In this document: piece by piece, positions 25,961 through 39,800 of the stretch
Layout: every line of letters begins with the position of its first letter
Position numbering within the stretch: the stretch's first letter is position 1
Source of the DNA: Cololabis saira
Taxonomy: Eukaryota > Chordata > Actinopteri > Beloniformes > Belonidae
Assembly (NCBI RefSeq): GCF_033807715.1
Contig: NC_084599.1
Location: 12,109,625 to 12,173,624, forward strand
DNA: 64,000 nt
Reading direction: 5' to 3'
Position numbers and translations under genes: made by a program
Notes under the pieces: model-generated
What the model saw: only the letters and a program-made list of their open reading frames with translations
Database searches by the model: none
Told to the model about the DNA's origin: nothing

Positions 25961-27753
25961 TGATCTACAACATCAGGTAAAAATGTATAATTTGGAGCGT
26001 AGACTTTTCTTTGGTGGCCAGCGTAGCCATTGACTAGCTGTCATCACTTGCTACCGAGCACTTAGCACTGAATTGGCTTCTGAGCATAGCTTGTGAGTTG
26101 TGAATAAAGGCCTTACAACATTATCATTTATATCTTAAAGAGACCATATTTTTTCGCGCTGTTAATTTTGTAAAAGACTGACCACCATGACTGACCGTGG
26201 GTCGCCCTGGAACGGTACGAGCTTAGTTAAAAGCTAAACACAGCGGTTATTTCACCACCAAAACAGTATTTAATAACATAACGGCAGTTGCCAATATTCA
26301 CCAGCAGCTCTGCAGCCCTCTGAACGGATGGTTTGTTCAGTAATTATACAGTTTATGCTTGTTGCATAAAGATTTACAGGCTTTGCTTGAGCTTTGTTTT
26401 GCATCATTTAAATGTGCAGAAGATAGGATTAGAACATTTTAATTATTAATTATTTCAGTAAAAACAAGGGACAGATGAGCATAGGTGTGTTTTTATTAGT
26501 GGGAGCCCATGCTAGTTGTACAAGGCCTCAACATGTGTCTCCATGACCAGGAACTGACCCCACAATGAGTGTTCAAAGTTTTGAGAACATCTATAGGTGC
26601 TGATGCTGCTGATTGCTTATGATGTAGGCCAGAGTTGTCCTTCAGCCCGCTCAAGTTTTGTTTGAGCCTTCTCTTCTCATTCCTTAACACAATGGCCCTG
26701 TATGCAAACAAAACCTAAAAAAAAAAAAAAAAAATGAATTCAACATCTGTGCACCTTCCATATTGAACTCGTTATAGTGTGCGTTTTGTTTAAAACTTGT
26801 TTTTTTTATTGTGATGTCACGTCAAAACTGTCATAAAACAACTATAATGCAATCAAAACTGTCACAGTCCAGTGGATCCTTATAGGGTTCTATGCTGTAT
26901 TTGAGACACAACAGCTGACGAGACAGACGAGGAAGTCAGTTCCTGTTTCCACGCTTTTCCCCCCAACCCCACAAATTTAAACCTGGTTTAGAGGTGCAGA
27001 ATGAATAAGAAAAGTCAAAAAAAGGCTCATGGAAGAGGTCAAAGGATGTGTGTCTCACTATGATAAACGGGAATGGTTAATAGTATTGATGATATGATAA
27101 AACATATATATCCTGTATATAAGTAATTATATTTTAATAAAATGAATGACCTGGGTGTCTCAGCTTGAGCCCTAACCCGTGATCTAACCATATGTATATA
27201 TTATTTGTAAATTCACCAATGCAAGTGCACACAAAACAGTCTCACGAGTACTGGCGACAAATGCGAAAGGCATGTACTTGTACACACATCTCACAGAGAA
27301 GTATCTCCATCACGTTTCCTCGGCCAGGTGAAGCCGTTAAAAGAATGAAAAAAAAAACAGCTCTCTCTCTCTCTCTCCATCTGTTAAACAAATAGGGAAC
27401 CCCTACAAAGGTGTGCAAAAGCATCCACATGATCAAAGTGTGCGAGAATGGCAGCCTTGTCCTGGCCTGGCCATTATCAGACCCCATGAATGCCTGTCTT
27501 CTCTTCTTTTGTTGGCTGGGGCATTGACAGTCACTCACCCGGCAATGACTGTCACACCAGCGCAAAGAGCCAGCCGCCGACAGGGGCCGACCACATCAAA
27601 CACGGCTGTCAAGGGGCCCTGCTTGTGAACCGTGGCAACAAACACCTCCTGATCCTCACCTACAGCTCCACAGCAGACACTTACTGCTGTGCTCCCAGCC
27701 ACTGCCTCCACTGAGAAAAGATGTACCACCCCAACCTTATTTCCTTCTCTGCA

Positions 27754-27777
27754 CCCCCCCCCCCCCCCCCCCCCCCC
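27754..27777. repeat. Poly-C run
   Basis: About 24 consecutive C bases. Confidence 0.95.
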
Positions 27778-28561
27778 TTTTCGTCTCTCCTTCTCTCTGT
27801 CAAGTAGTGCTTGTGTTAACCTCCAGTCTGTGGAGACACAAAGGGCGACTAAAGTGTTTCAGATTTCTTTATGGATGCGTGACAAGGGTAGGCCGGCATT
27901 GCTAGGGGTCAGAAAGTGTACAGGATGTCATGTGATATAAATGTCATTTTACATTCAGCTGACCCCGGAGTTGATTTTGATTTATGTTGCGTGAAATTTG
28001 AACATGCAAAGTTAACAATAAAAAAAGGACTACATATTTCAACAAGCTGTAAAAAGAACATTTGTATTTCCGTTTTAATCACAAATGAAATATCTGGTGC
28101 CATGATTTCTTTATCTCAGTTCCTTAGTCAAGATGATTTTTAGATCAAATGCTTATTCCAGTAGCTGTATTACATTATTGCATGTTTATATATGTGGAGA
28201 TTTGTACTTTTAAGTCTAGGCTACCAATCGCTCTTTAAAAATAACTAATTGTACTTGTAGGCTATCATTTATGTTGTGATATTTATCAAGTACCTAAAGT
28301 CATTGCATCTATTAGATACCAAATATGCAGTATTTACACAGAAAGAAAGTAAGTAATCAAGATTAAAGCAGTTTCCTGGCACCTACAATCAATTTACAAG
28401 AGCTGCAATCTTTACCCTTATTTTTTATAACTTAAACTATATAGAACACCAGTAATTTAAAATTAGACAAACTAAATATTTGACGTCTGAAATTATGTTT
28501 ATGTGAGCTTTTGAATTATATGTAGTTGAGCAAAATGTGATTGATAAAAATATGATTGTGG

Positions 28562-28640
28562 TGTCCATCCATCCATCCATCCATCCATCCATCCATCCAT
28601 CCATCCATCCACCCATCCATCCATCCATACATACATACAT
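28562..28640. repeat. (CCAT)n microsatellite
   Basis: About 16 CCAT units with one variant unit, ending in CATA units. Confidence 0.95.
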
Positions 28641-29166
28641 CCTGACAGCCTATAGCTGTCACTGGTAAAGAGAAGCAGTAGACTCTGGGCAGGTCGACCC
28701 ATCACAGAGCTCAGTCACTCGGCTTGTTCCAAGTTGACCTCTAGTTCTGTTTTGCTCAACTGTGATGAGACTGCCACCTGTAGGAATTTTTTTTAAATAA
28801 AAAAAAACCCATAACCAACTAATCTCTTAACACATTTAAAATGAATAACAAAACTATATGAGAACAAGTGGGCTGCTAGTGGAAAATAAATGTTTTAAAA
28901 AATATGCATTACTGATTATATTGTGTTTTGCCCCAGAAATGAAGAAAATGTGATAAGTATATCAATAAGTTAAAGCATGCACATTTATTATTATTCTCTT
29001 TTTGTGTTTTTATCCTGCACATGTCAATACATTTGTTCTGAATTCAAATCTAATCCTTGAAACAGGAAACTGTAGAGTGGCAAGTGCACTCGATGGATCG
29101 GAAATCTTCTGATCGGGCCTGACACAGCGATCATTGCGCGGTGCGATTAGCTTGGTCTGATCTAAC

Positions 29167-29178
29167 ATGGCTGCGTAG
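29167..29178 (+). other. Candidate uORF 1 upstream of polrmt
   Basis: A four-codon ATG GCT GCG TAG frame lies 45 bases upstream of the polrmt start. It matters only if transcription starts upstream of it, which is not known. Confidence 0.35.
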
Positions 29179-29203
29179 AGCCGCGGACTAACGCGGTTGT
29201 TAC

Positions 29204-29251
29204 ATGTCAACATGTCTCTTCTCAGACTTTGCTCTTTCTCAAAACGCTTGA
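29204..29251 (+). other. Candidate uORF 2 overlapping the polrmt start
   Basis: A 16-codon frame starts 8 bases upstream of the polrmt ATG and ends inside the polrmt coding sequence in another frame, so its translation would bypass the main start. Confidence 0.35.
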
Positions 29252-29347
29252 GTCGTCCAAGTTTATTTGAGAAGTGCACTGTTCGCGTGTGTTTTGCGGA
29301 GCGCAGCAGCGTGTCGGGCAGACACGGCGCGGTCAGGCGGATCTCAG
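29212..29347 (+). CDS. polrmt: polrmt exon 1 (residues 1-45)
   Basis: It encodes [19 protein letters not shown] and on to RRIS, a basic, serine-rich mitochondrial targeting sequence. The ATG has A at -3. The donor is gtgagt, and the exon ends with the first base of a Glu codon. Exon 1 is too divergent for a direct family match; its assignment rests on the reading phase, the leader character and the correct join to exon 2. Confidence 0.85.
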
Positions 29348-32300
29348 GTGAGTCGACAGGTTAGTTGGTCTGCTGGAAGTCAGTCTGGCTGCAGTGAATG
29401 ACAGGATTTCAGTGAAATCATTTTACCACGCTTTGTCGAGGTTCATGTGTTTAAAAAGTGACTTTACTGGCATAGTCATACTATTCAGATGCAGTGTTTA
29501 GTGAATACTCTGCATAATGCTCCTCCTAAAGCTTTGTTACCTTCCTTGTGGGTTAGTACACAGTGTTGAGCCTGCCCTGATGTGTGTTAAAAAAATTAAT
29601 TAAAAAAGCCTGTTTCCGAGCAATTAAACTGGGTTACCAATAACTGAATAATGCTGTTCCTTCCAGTCCCCTTTCGTCCTTGAGCAAGAACCTGAACCTC
29701 AAGTTTCTCCTCGTGTCTGCTGTGGCAGTAAACCAGGGAAATGACGAGCAAATGAATATTCCTGCCATTGGAAACCTGACAATGATTATATTTTAGTAGT
29801 CAATGTTTTCCAAAAGAACTGACAATACAATCAGTTGAATTATATGACTTTTCTTGTAATAATCTGCAATGTGATTTATTTTCTTTCTTTCTATTTTGTA
29901 GTGACTTGAATTACTTTATTTCAACATTTATAACCTGGATTAATTTTAACTCATACAAGTTGTTATCCATCCATCTATCCATAGTTACTTATTCCTGTTC
30001 AGGTTCACAGGAACACACATGGTCACTTTTTTATGGACAATTTTGAATCACGAGGATCACTTCTCAGGGCTTGTTGTTTGTTTTAATTATTTATTTGGGC
30101 TGTTGAGAGGAAGCCGGAGTACGTGGAGAAAACCCATATAAAAACAGTTAAACTAGAACCCTTCTTGCTGTGAGGCAGGGGTCACCAATCCTGGTCCTCG
30201 AGGGCCGTCGTCCTGCATGTTTTAGAGTTTTCTCTGCTTTAACACACCTGATTCTAATTAATCATCGTCACCAGCTTGTCATTTAGGTCTGCACAATTCT
30301 CTTAACAACACAGTCACTTTTATCACGGTACAATGAAGCAGCGAAACATGCAGGACACCGGCCCTCGAGGACCAGGATTGGTGACCCCTTCTGTGAGGCG
30401 ACGGTGCTACCCATCGAGCCACTTTACTCCTACAGATGTTATTTCCAAGCACTTTTGTAAACAAAGTGTCATGGGCGAATCACACCTGCAGTATCAGGTT
30501 GCAGGTGTACAAGATGATGAAACTTGCTAAAAAGCTGCAGGTTTATGACACAGAAAATAGCAGGAACATGTAGAGGATTCAGTTTATAGACTTTTATACA
30601 AATTATACTCGTGTAATGTGGTACCTTGGTACTTTTTTGGTACAGTTTAAATGCAACAAGACTGTTTTTGCTTGATTTTAATTTGAATAGTCATAGTGGT
30701 TCAGTTATGGTGTTGATGTTTTTTGTTTTTGTACTGGACACAGACAAAAATGTTTTTGCATTATATAATGCAAAAATATATTATTATATTCCATCAGGAC
30801 TGCACGGCATACTTTGTGATATGTTACCTTAATGGGATGCATGCTTCAAGGGAGAGTAGTTTTTTGTTGTAGTGTAAAACATCCAGATATTGAGAAATGC
30901 ATTTGTGCTCTTTCTCTATGGGACATCTATATCATGTTTTTGTTTTTTTTCAAAGCTCCTCTAAAACTTGATTTAGTCATTCTATGTATTATCATACAAT
31001 GAACTTTCATGACAAGAGCCAGACTTTTCGTGACTTGAATGATAAATATTATAATTCAAGTAAAAAACTATATAATTTGGTCAGTTTGAAGGGTTCAAAA
31101 CATTTTCTTCCATCTGTTGTGGAAGAAAAGAAAATGGCCAAATAATATGGATACAACTCCTAACTTTTTTTTTCTTCTTTTTTATTTTTACTGCAAGCAA
31201 TAAGTAATGGAAAAAATCTGATAAAAATCAGTTTTAATGGACTGTTGTATTCAGAAGCATAAAAGGTTGTGCAGGATGATGCGCTGCATTAATTATTTTA
31301 TTTGTTTGTTTTCAGAGACACCTCTGCTCCTTCAAAGAAGAAATGTTTCATTAATCCCAAAGTCAGAAGATGCGAAGAAACGTGTACATCAGCAATCTCG
31401 GTTGTTAGATGGTATGTTGATTTGGAGTGATATGTGATCTCACTTAATATTTGAGTTTAAAGGAGGTTTTCTTCTTCTATATTATGCATGTATCGTGATC
31501 AAAAAAATGATTTGTAATCAGAGTTTAGTTACTGTTCTGATGCTTTCTACACTCTGTGCTATTATACTTTGCAGCATTAATCAGGTCAAATTGGTTTGTG
31601 CACGTTTTCTGTATTTGGGTGGATGAAAGACACAGTCAGTAATTTTGTTTTCACATCAGACATGTATTTTTGATTTGACTTTTGTTTTTCTCCATTTCTC
31701 AGTGCTTGAAGCCAGAATACAGCAGCTCCAATCTGACGTCATTCTAGATGTCCAACATGCAAGGATGCAGTTTGTTAAAGTTTCCTCTTATGGAAGAGGA
31801 GTTTCATCTGGTAGAGCTCAGAGAAGCTCACTTCAGGAGAAAACTGACATTCCCATATCTGGACAGACTGTTCCCAAAGGAGCCTCCAAGTTTCAGCCAA
31901 GCCGCTGGATGGAAAAATTAACTCAGGAGAAGAAAAATAAACAGCAGCTCCTCCAGCAAAAAATGCGGATAAGTGCCAAAGAGAAACCCTCAGCTAAGTC
32001 TAAAGGTGGCAAAGGCAGCTTAATGGCGACTGGTACAACATATAAATCTGTATCAGTTACTAAAGCTGCTAAAAAGAGCAAAGGTGCCATGAAATTGTCA
32101 GAGAGAATTCGTGCTGCAGTTTCCGAAACATCTACAGCCGCTGTGTCATCTGCAGGAAAAGCAGCTGTGTCACAAAAGGCATCTAAACAGAAGCAACCTA
32201 CCGACCTAGCTGAAGCCCAGGAGCTTCAGAGGAGCCTCGATCAGCGATTAGACCAATGCACTTCTTCAGGTACCCCAGAAGGCCTGCAGGAGGACAGTGA

Positions 32301-32609
32301 AGGAAGTGCCTGTAGGGACATGCAGCTTAGCATCCGCTCTTACCTGGAGGCTTGCATATTTGTGGGGGACACTGATCGGGCACAGCGTTTCCTGCTCAGT
32401 CAACACAGAGTTAGGAGTCGGCGTAAACTTCTCACCGCAGAGGTTTACAACATCATGATGAGAGTGTGGGCCAAGAAGGTAGGTACCAACAGTATGTCAC
32501 TATACAGTTTAGACCTCTCCATTGTACAGTATGTCAAATCACTCTTTTGAGCCGCCTTCATCCATGGCCAATCTTATTTTCTTTTATTGATAATAATCTG
32601 GACATATAA

Positions 32610-32667
<58 letters not shown>

Positions 32668-33738
32668 AACATATTTATTCCTAAAGCACTTTTGATGCAT
32701 AAAAATGTAGTACAAAGTGCTTTACATATTTAAAAATAATACAAGTTAAAAACAGACACACGCCCCCAAGGTACTATATACTTTTTCTGGGAAATATGCC
32801 AAAATATAATTGGTTTTCACATCAAGAACTGTACACTGAAGAATAATAATGTTCTATCATCAAAATGGCCTTAGATGAGCTGCTGCTACTAATTTAAGAT
32901 ATAAGTGCAAAGAAACAAAGAAACAAAGAAATGATTGGGTTTGCAAATTTCTACAAAGATGGGTGGACTGAGAACACGCTACGAGTCTGTTACAGGATCT
33001 GTAATTTCATGAGCATAATGAATTAAATTAATGTTTGCAAGTCAATCATTTTGATGATATCCTAAGAATAATCAAAGGGGAACTTGGGACAGCCCATCAT
33101 CACAGTGTGTCTCAATTAAATCATTGCTTTCTATTAAACGTCCTTTTTTTCTGTTTTCATTGGAAATGTATTAATTTTTTTATTTGTATCAGTTGTGAAA
33201 TTGATCCCAGTTATATCCTTTGTCACTATTGTTGTAGTGTTGCTATTTACTTCAATTGGCTGATATTTACAGCCATCTTTTTATAGTTTTAGTTATAGCT
33301 ATTCACATCAACAGCTCTTTACTTTAGTGCTTGCAAAGTTTAATCTCCTCTTCTGACCCTCAACAAGCCCCCCCCCCCCCCCCAAAAAAAAATGCCTTTG
33401 CACAAGTTCTCTTAAAATCATAAGAGCATTTTCAAACACTGAAAATCTTGTTACGCTTCCTGTCATGCTTTTCATTTTGACAGCTTCTAGTTTGTAACCC
33501 AAGACGATTAAATAAAGCTTTACCTTCATGTGTGTCATGAAACGTCACTGCAGTGAATGATGTTTAATTGATTACTCTCTTTCTCATTCTTTGTAGGGCA
33601 GTTTAAACCAGATCGGCCGCATCTTTATTCTGTTAGAGGAAGCTGGTCTGAAACCAAATCTGGGATCTTACAGTGCTGCTCTCGAGTGCATGGGCCGCAA
33701 TCCGAACTGCCTCCCAAAAGTTATTTCAAGGTGTGAAT

Positions 33739-33811
<73 letters not shown>

Positions 33812-36800
33812 ACACACCACACAAACACAGATCAGGAAAATAGAGTTGTGTCATTGCTTGGCTGCAGAATTGAGGTGGTAGTTTTGAAGGAGTGTGCTGG
33901 ATTACAGTAATGTACCAGCAGGGGGCTGCTTTTGGTTTTCACTTGACACACATTTATGTTTTTTTTTTTGGATGTATGACTGTAGCCCTGATGTTCTGTG
34001 CATGATATTTTTGTGACGTAGAATTAGAATTGCTTTTAAGTATGCGTATATTTTACAGTCTTTATATTTTTTGTATCTGTCTTCAGAGACTCAAATATAA
34101 ATAATCTCAATATTTGCCGCATAGAGTGAGGTTTCAGTACATTGGACTTACACATTTTTTTAGTGTCATCATCTTTGATCATAGAATATAATGATATTAA
34201 ATTATTATCCCATAAGTTTATAAAAATAATATATATGAACATTCATCCATCCATCCATCAATTATTTACACCAACTTATTACTATTTAGGGTCACGGGGG
34301 TCTGCTGGAGCCTATCTCAGCTTCCTACACCCAAGACAGGTCACCAGTCCATAGCGGGATATGTAAATATATTTAAAGCATATATTTCCATTTCTGGGGT
34401 GGTTTTAATGCTACCTCCAGACTTTTGCAGCTTTATGTAGTTTGTGCCTTCTGAGATGTTTTCAGACTGCTTCCAGTCTTTTGCAGTCGTTTGGTATGAC
34501 CACAGTTGCCCAGTAAAAGGATGTCCCACATCAGAGTTAAAACTGATCAATGGAGAAAAGAGAGGTAAAGTTTCTCCTTCGCATAATTTCCTGACAGCTC
34601 AAAGTGCGTCCGTCCTGATCCACATTATTCCCACGTCATTAGAAAATCCAGGATGCTGTTATAACCTCATAATACAAAGACATTTCTTTAACAGCGATTG
34701 ACTAAGAAGCTTTAATTTCCTCTGTGCAACACAGAACAAAAATGAATGAGAAGGTGTCGAAGGGGTTGTGGAATCTTCTGGTTACGGGCATGGGCCGTTA
34801 AAAAGCAACTACATTTTAACTACATTTCTAGCTTTAGACTAACATTCATTGAGTCATTCCAAAACTTGCTTAACGGACCCCAGGCCGGTACTGTTTTGGC
34901 AGTGACTGCCTCAGCCTGACAAATCTCTGTTAATTATCATTGACTTTTTTGATTTGTTGCATACATTTAGCAGACATAAACACACTAGATATGGCTCATG
35001 GACTCAAAATAAGACTCTATGTATCACAGAGCTCAGAGACGTGCGCCTGTTTGAGGCAGCTGATACAAAATGCAATCATCTGGCCTGCTGCCCAGGCGGG
35101 GTCACGTCTCGTATCGAATTTTCTTTTTCTTTTTCCCCTAATGGACCTAACATTAGTCTAGAGATATTGCGGCAGATAAAGTTGCAGGATGCAGTTGTTG
35201 TTCCTTCAGTTTACCTTAATGGATGTTGACGCATATACCCTGTTTAGAAGCTGTTCTCCAAAGGCTCGTGTCAAGAAACATTTTTTAAATGTTACATTTG
35301 AGCATACAAGTGAGACGATATCTCGGCTTACAATCTCTTCGGTTGTTTGCCACATGCTTAGTTGGATTTTGTGCAATCTGTTTGGCATTTATTTCAGCTA
35401 TTACTGAAGTAGAGCTATAACTTCTTGTGGTCAAACGAGGAGTAACTATAAAATACCATAGATCACAAATAAATGTCACATTAATACACAATTCCACAAA
35501 TACACTGTTTGGTTGTCATGAGAGGAATGAGCTGTGGAGACTAAACATTCTGATCAGAATCAGAATCATCTTTATTGGCCAGGTTCGAACATTGTCCAAC
35601 AAGGAATTTGACTCCGGTAATTTCGCTCTTTGGTGATAAAATAGAATAAATAATAAAAAACAAATGTGGAATTTCTATGATACAGAATAAACAGTATAAA
35701 CATTTAAGGTGCAGCAGTTTGAGGTAGAGAGAGAAAAGAAAAGAAAAAGGGACAGTTCTGAATAAAAATAAACATAACCTATTTACAATTTTACAGGGCA
35801 ATTATACAAAAAAAATAAAAAAAAGATTATACAAATTATACAAAGAAATACACAGTGAGGGGTGCAGCTGAGTGAGGCAGACATGGTTGTCAAGGAAGGT
35901 GCTATATGATTTTTGCACGTGATTGGTTACTCTGATCCTCAGAAAAATGTGAAGAATATCATATTCTGTGTGATTGCTGATAAAAGGAAATGTGAATGTG
36001 TGCACTGCGTCGAGCCGTTTTTAATTTCTCATCCAATACCCACCAATCACTGATGGTAGATATTTTAACAGTTTACTGAGCTTTGGAGTTGGAGCAGTAA
36101 TCTAATGCACAACTCATTCTTCAGATGTAAGACGTTCTTGTTCAGAAAAAGATGCTTGTTCACTCCACAGCTTGTCACATCTGGATTGGTGGGTTGTTTG
36201 CAGAAAGCTTTGCTCATGTTTGCTGTTCTTCCACCAACCACACATGCTGTCCTTTAGCCTCCTGGGGGCATCACCCTGTGCAGTAAACTCCGATCGTGGG
36301 GTACTTGGCAGTGGAGATCTGGTTGATTCATCTGTCACTGTAAGCTAAAATGCTTTTTGATGTCGTTCTGCAGTGGTGCGCTCCTGCTCTGTCGTTTTCT
36401 TCTGTTACCTCTCTGATTGTCAGGATTTTCTCTCACATCTGTTCGTTACTCAGTTCCTTTTTTACATTAAGATTTCTCGAACCTATTAAATTACTTAGTT
36501 CTTCCCCTCAGTGCACCCATCTGCCTCACTCACTCTCCCTTTCTCTTACACACACGCACCCATCCTCATCCCTTTGTAAGTGCTGTGTCCTCTAGAGCTC
36601 CGTGTTCCCTTGGGTGCAGCAGAGCAGTCCCCAGGCTGATTAGGCTCTATCTGTCAACCTTTCTGCCCTCTTTGTTCCTCTGGGTCACACTGCCAGCTCC
36701 CAGACTAATCCTGTCTTTGTTCAAGACTCTCTCATTTGCTCAAACCCAAATTGCACACTGCATCACAAGAGACTTCAGTGCACGAGTGGAAATACGGAAA

Positions 36801-39800
36801 AATGTAAAGCAGGCGATATGAGACACTTTAAAAAATATTTGAATAGTGGGTATTTTGTATTCCTTATTGTTGTGCAGATCGAAGCTCCTTTCTTATTAAA
36901 TTTCACAGATGGAAGCTGCTGAGCAAGGGTTTCCTCCAGATACTAATTAGTGCGCTGTTATTTATAATTGCCTTGAGTAAAAGGTTTGCAGAGTGAATCA
37001 GAGCTCTCCTGGCCTCTGTTGTCAATGACTGATGAGTTGTCCTTTTCGCCTCCTGTCTTTGTCTTGTGCCCCTGTTCTTGACCTCTAGGGGGCAGTGCAA
37101 GCAAACATCCTGTACACAGAACTCAGTCGGGTCACTTTTATTTGTATTGCCCAATAAAGGCAATATTTTCATGCACTGATCATATATTTTGGATTAAATT
37201 CCCTCAAGTAGTTAAACCAAAATAGAACCAGCCCTTGTAGGAAAGATATTTATAGTTATATAGTTTTTTTTAGTACCTTTTGTGATTATAAAGTACCTGT
37301 GGTGTTTTTAATGAACCTTTGAATGGGGGAAAACGACACCAATCTCATGACTAAAAGTCTTAAAAGAGGAAAAAAAAAGGAGAAAAAAGAACTCGTAAAA
37401 AATAGAGAAATATTGCATCACTTTAACCTGTTAACCCGACTAAGCACAGTGGAGTAAAGATCCATCAAGCATAGAATATGCATTCCCAGGCCTTTTATAG
37501 GTATTGAATTTAAAGATAACTTTGGGAATAATATTTTCATTAAATGTCTTATTTGTATTCCTCCGATCGGCTTCTCATTGTCATTGTCTTCATTCTGCAG
37601 TCCAGTCATGGGGGCTCGGCTCTCTCTGGGAGATCTCTATTCAAATAAACATTTTGCTCATGTTGTCAGTGGCCATCTGTGTCTGGATCAAACTGATCCT
37701 TGGAGTTTGACAGGAGGCCCGTCGATGCAAATGCATATATTGATATTCTGTTACTGTCGATCAGAATAGTGAGCACATATGCAATGATCCCATTAACAGA
37801 AGTCTTTTTTTTTTTTTTAGATGCTGAATTAATCAGAGATTCAGAAAGTTATGAATATCTTGGTGTTATTCCCACATCAGTTACTGGGTTACAGGCTTGT
37901 AAGAGGTCAACTTGCTGCCAGACTCCAAAGCATCAAGCATATATACTGTATATAAACTCTCTCTCACCACCTCAGTGTCTGCTGTCTACATCTGCTTATT
38001 TACAGTAGTCATCCATGTAGTACACCAGTTAGCCATTTCTCTTTTCTTCATTCTCCCTGTCTGTTCTCTCTTTTCCTGCTCTGCCCAGTCTGGCCTCCAG
38101 CAGGAGGGTCTCCCCTTATGAGCCCGATCCTGCTCAAGGTTTCTTCCCTCCTAAAGGGGAGTTTTTCCTTGCCACTGTTTGGCTTAAGGTTTTTCTCCCA
38201 CTAGGGGAGTTTTTTACGTGCCATTGTTTATGTAATATTTGCTCGGGGATCATGTTCATGTCATGTTCTGGGTCTCTGAAAAGCACCTAGAGACAACTTC
38301 TGTTGTAATAGACATTATAAATAAAATTGAATTAATTGAAATACTTAGCCGGTAATTTGCTAAATATTCTTCTCCAAATGTTTGCTTCATTTATACTGGT
38401 TTAAAAAAAAAAAAAGTATTTGTACCCCTCAGAATCAATGGTTTTTCTGTATTAATTTGCCATAAAAAGTGATCTGATTTATTTCGCGGTTGCAAAATAT
38501 TTCATATAGAAATATTTATATTTTTTTAGTTGAAGTCAGTGTATTACTGTTGTTACTGTTCCCAGAAATTGGCATTCAAGGCACAACACAGATCATCTAG
38601 AACACCAAGGAGGAAGTTTCTGCTCTTCAGGAAAAAAAAAACAAAAAAAGAAAAACGTTGCTGAAACCTGAAGCAACATTACTGGGAAAATATTTTGTTG
38701 ACTGATGGGAAAATAGGTTTATTTTTTCCAAAAAGAATTCTCTCAAAGTAAAGAGATGATGGAGCTCAACAGTGCTGCAGACAAACTACAAATGGTTCTG
38801 AACTGATAAAGTTCAGAAACATTGTACAGATCTGATCCAGAGCTAATGAAACGTCTTACTTGAGGTTACTGCTTCTAAAGGAAGTTTGTCCAGGGATTTG
38901 CTTGCATCGATCTTCTCCCCAAGATGCGTGCTCAGTTTTTGTTGAAACAGTTCTGTTCTGTTACAATGCGGTTGCACAGATTTTTCTCAAATACAAGTGA
39001 AACACTTTTATGAAGGAAAGATTTATTGAAAAGCTCTTGAATACGATTACATATCTTGTAACTAAGTGTACTCAATCTACCAACTCCTGTGTGTTTTTCT
39101 GCACTGTCTATTTATGTTTAAGTATATGAAGACATTCTCCAGATTTGGAAAATGTTATGTATATTATTATGGTTGAAAGCCAGAAATCCCAGAATCAAGC
39201 ACAGTAATTCATGAAATAACAATACTAATCCAAAGATCTCCCAGATATTGCCAAAGAAAAAGTCTTCTCACACTCTGTGTGTGTGTGTGTGTATGTGTGT
39301 GTCCAGGTGTCTGAAGCAGATGGAGGACGACGACCTGTCTGCAGACGACGTGTTTAGTTCGTGTGTGTTCCATCAAGACGAGAGGGACATGGTGCTGAAG
39401 GCCGTACGCGTGGTGAAGCCTGAGTACCAGCCCATCCTCAACGTGGACACAAACCAGTGTTCTTTACCGCTGGTCCAGGACTACTACTCAAAGGTACAAC
39501 ACGCTGGTCTTTTTAGATCTTTGCTGAGTCCACAGAGAAGATGGCGACCAGCTGTGCTGGTGTCGTAGCAGGTGTTTTGTAGTTTACAGGTAGTCAGGCG
39601 ATCTCTGTTCTTTTCTGCTGATTCGACTTCTCAAATCGAAGTTGGAGGATATCAGAGTAGCTTGTATGCTAACGTATGGCATTTATTTGTTTAAATCTGC
39701 TAATACAACTTTGGATCTTAACGCAAATATACAAATTTCAGGAGGAAGGGGGGCAGATTGTGAAGTTTATTAAAGCCAATTAATTAAAGCGACATAATCT

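Larger units (their letters stand above)
29348..31315. other. polrmt intron 1
   Basis: The intron contains an old (ATCC)-headed repeat (about 29965-30425) split by a 215-base hAT-type element, and a 24-base perfect palindrome at 30753-30776. The rest is AT-rich with nothing recognised. Confidence 0.8.
33731..39306. other. polrmt intron 4, bounded by (CA)n and (GT)n
   Basis: The 5576-base intron opens with a (CA)n run and closes with a (GT)n run. Between them are a second (ATCC)-headed repeat fragment (34235-34370), an LTR-less element tail in minus orientation (about 35545-35640), two CTCF-like motifs (33915-33929, 37082-37095) and a LINE 3' end (about 37930-38340). No host exon was recognised. 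Confidence 0.8.

Noticed and set aside
28562..28640. CRISPR-like array
   Set aside because: It is a simple CCAT microsatellite without spacers, in a vertebrate genome.
39248..39306. Extending polrmt exon 5 upstream to the ATG at 39248
   Set aside because: The added residues are the GT repeat, and the acceptor at 39305-39306 gives the correct phase to exon 4.
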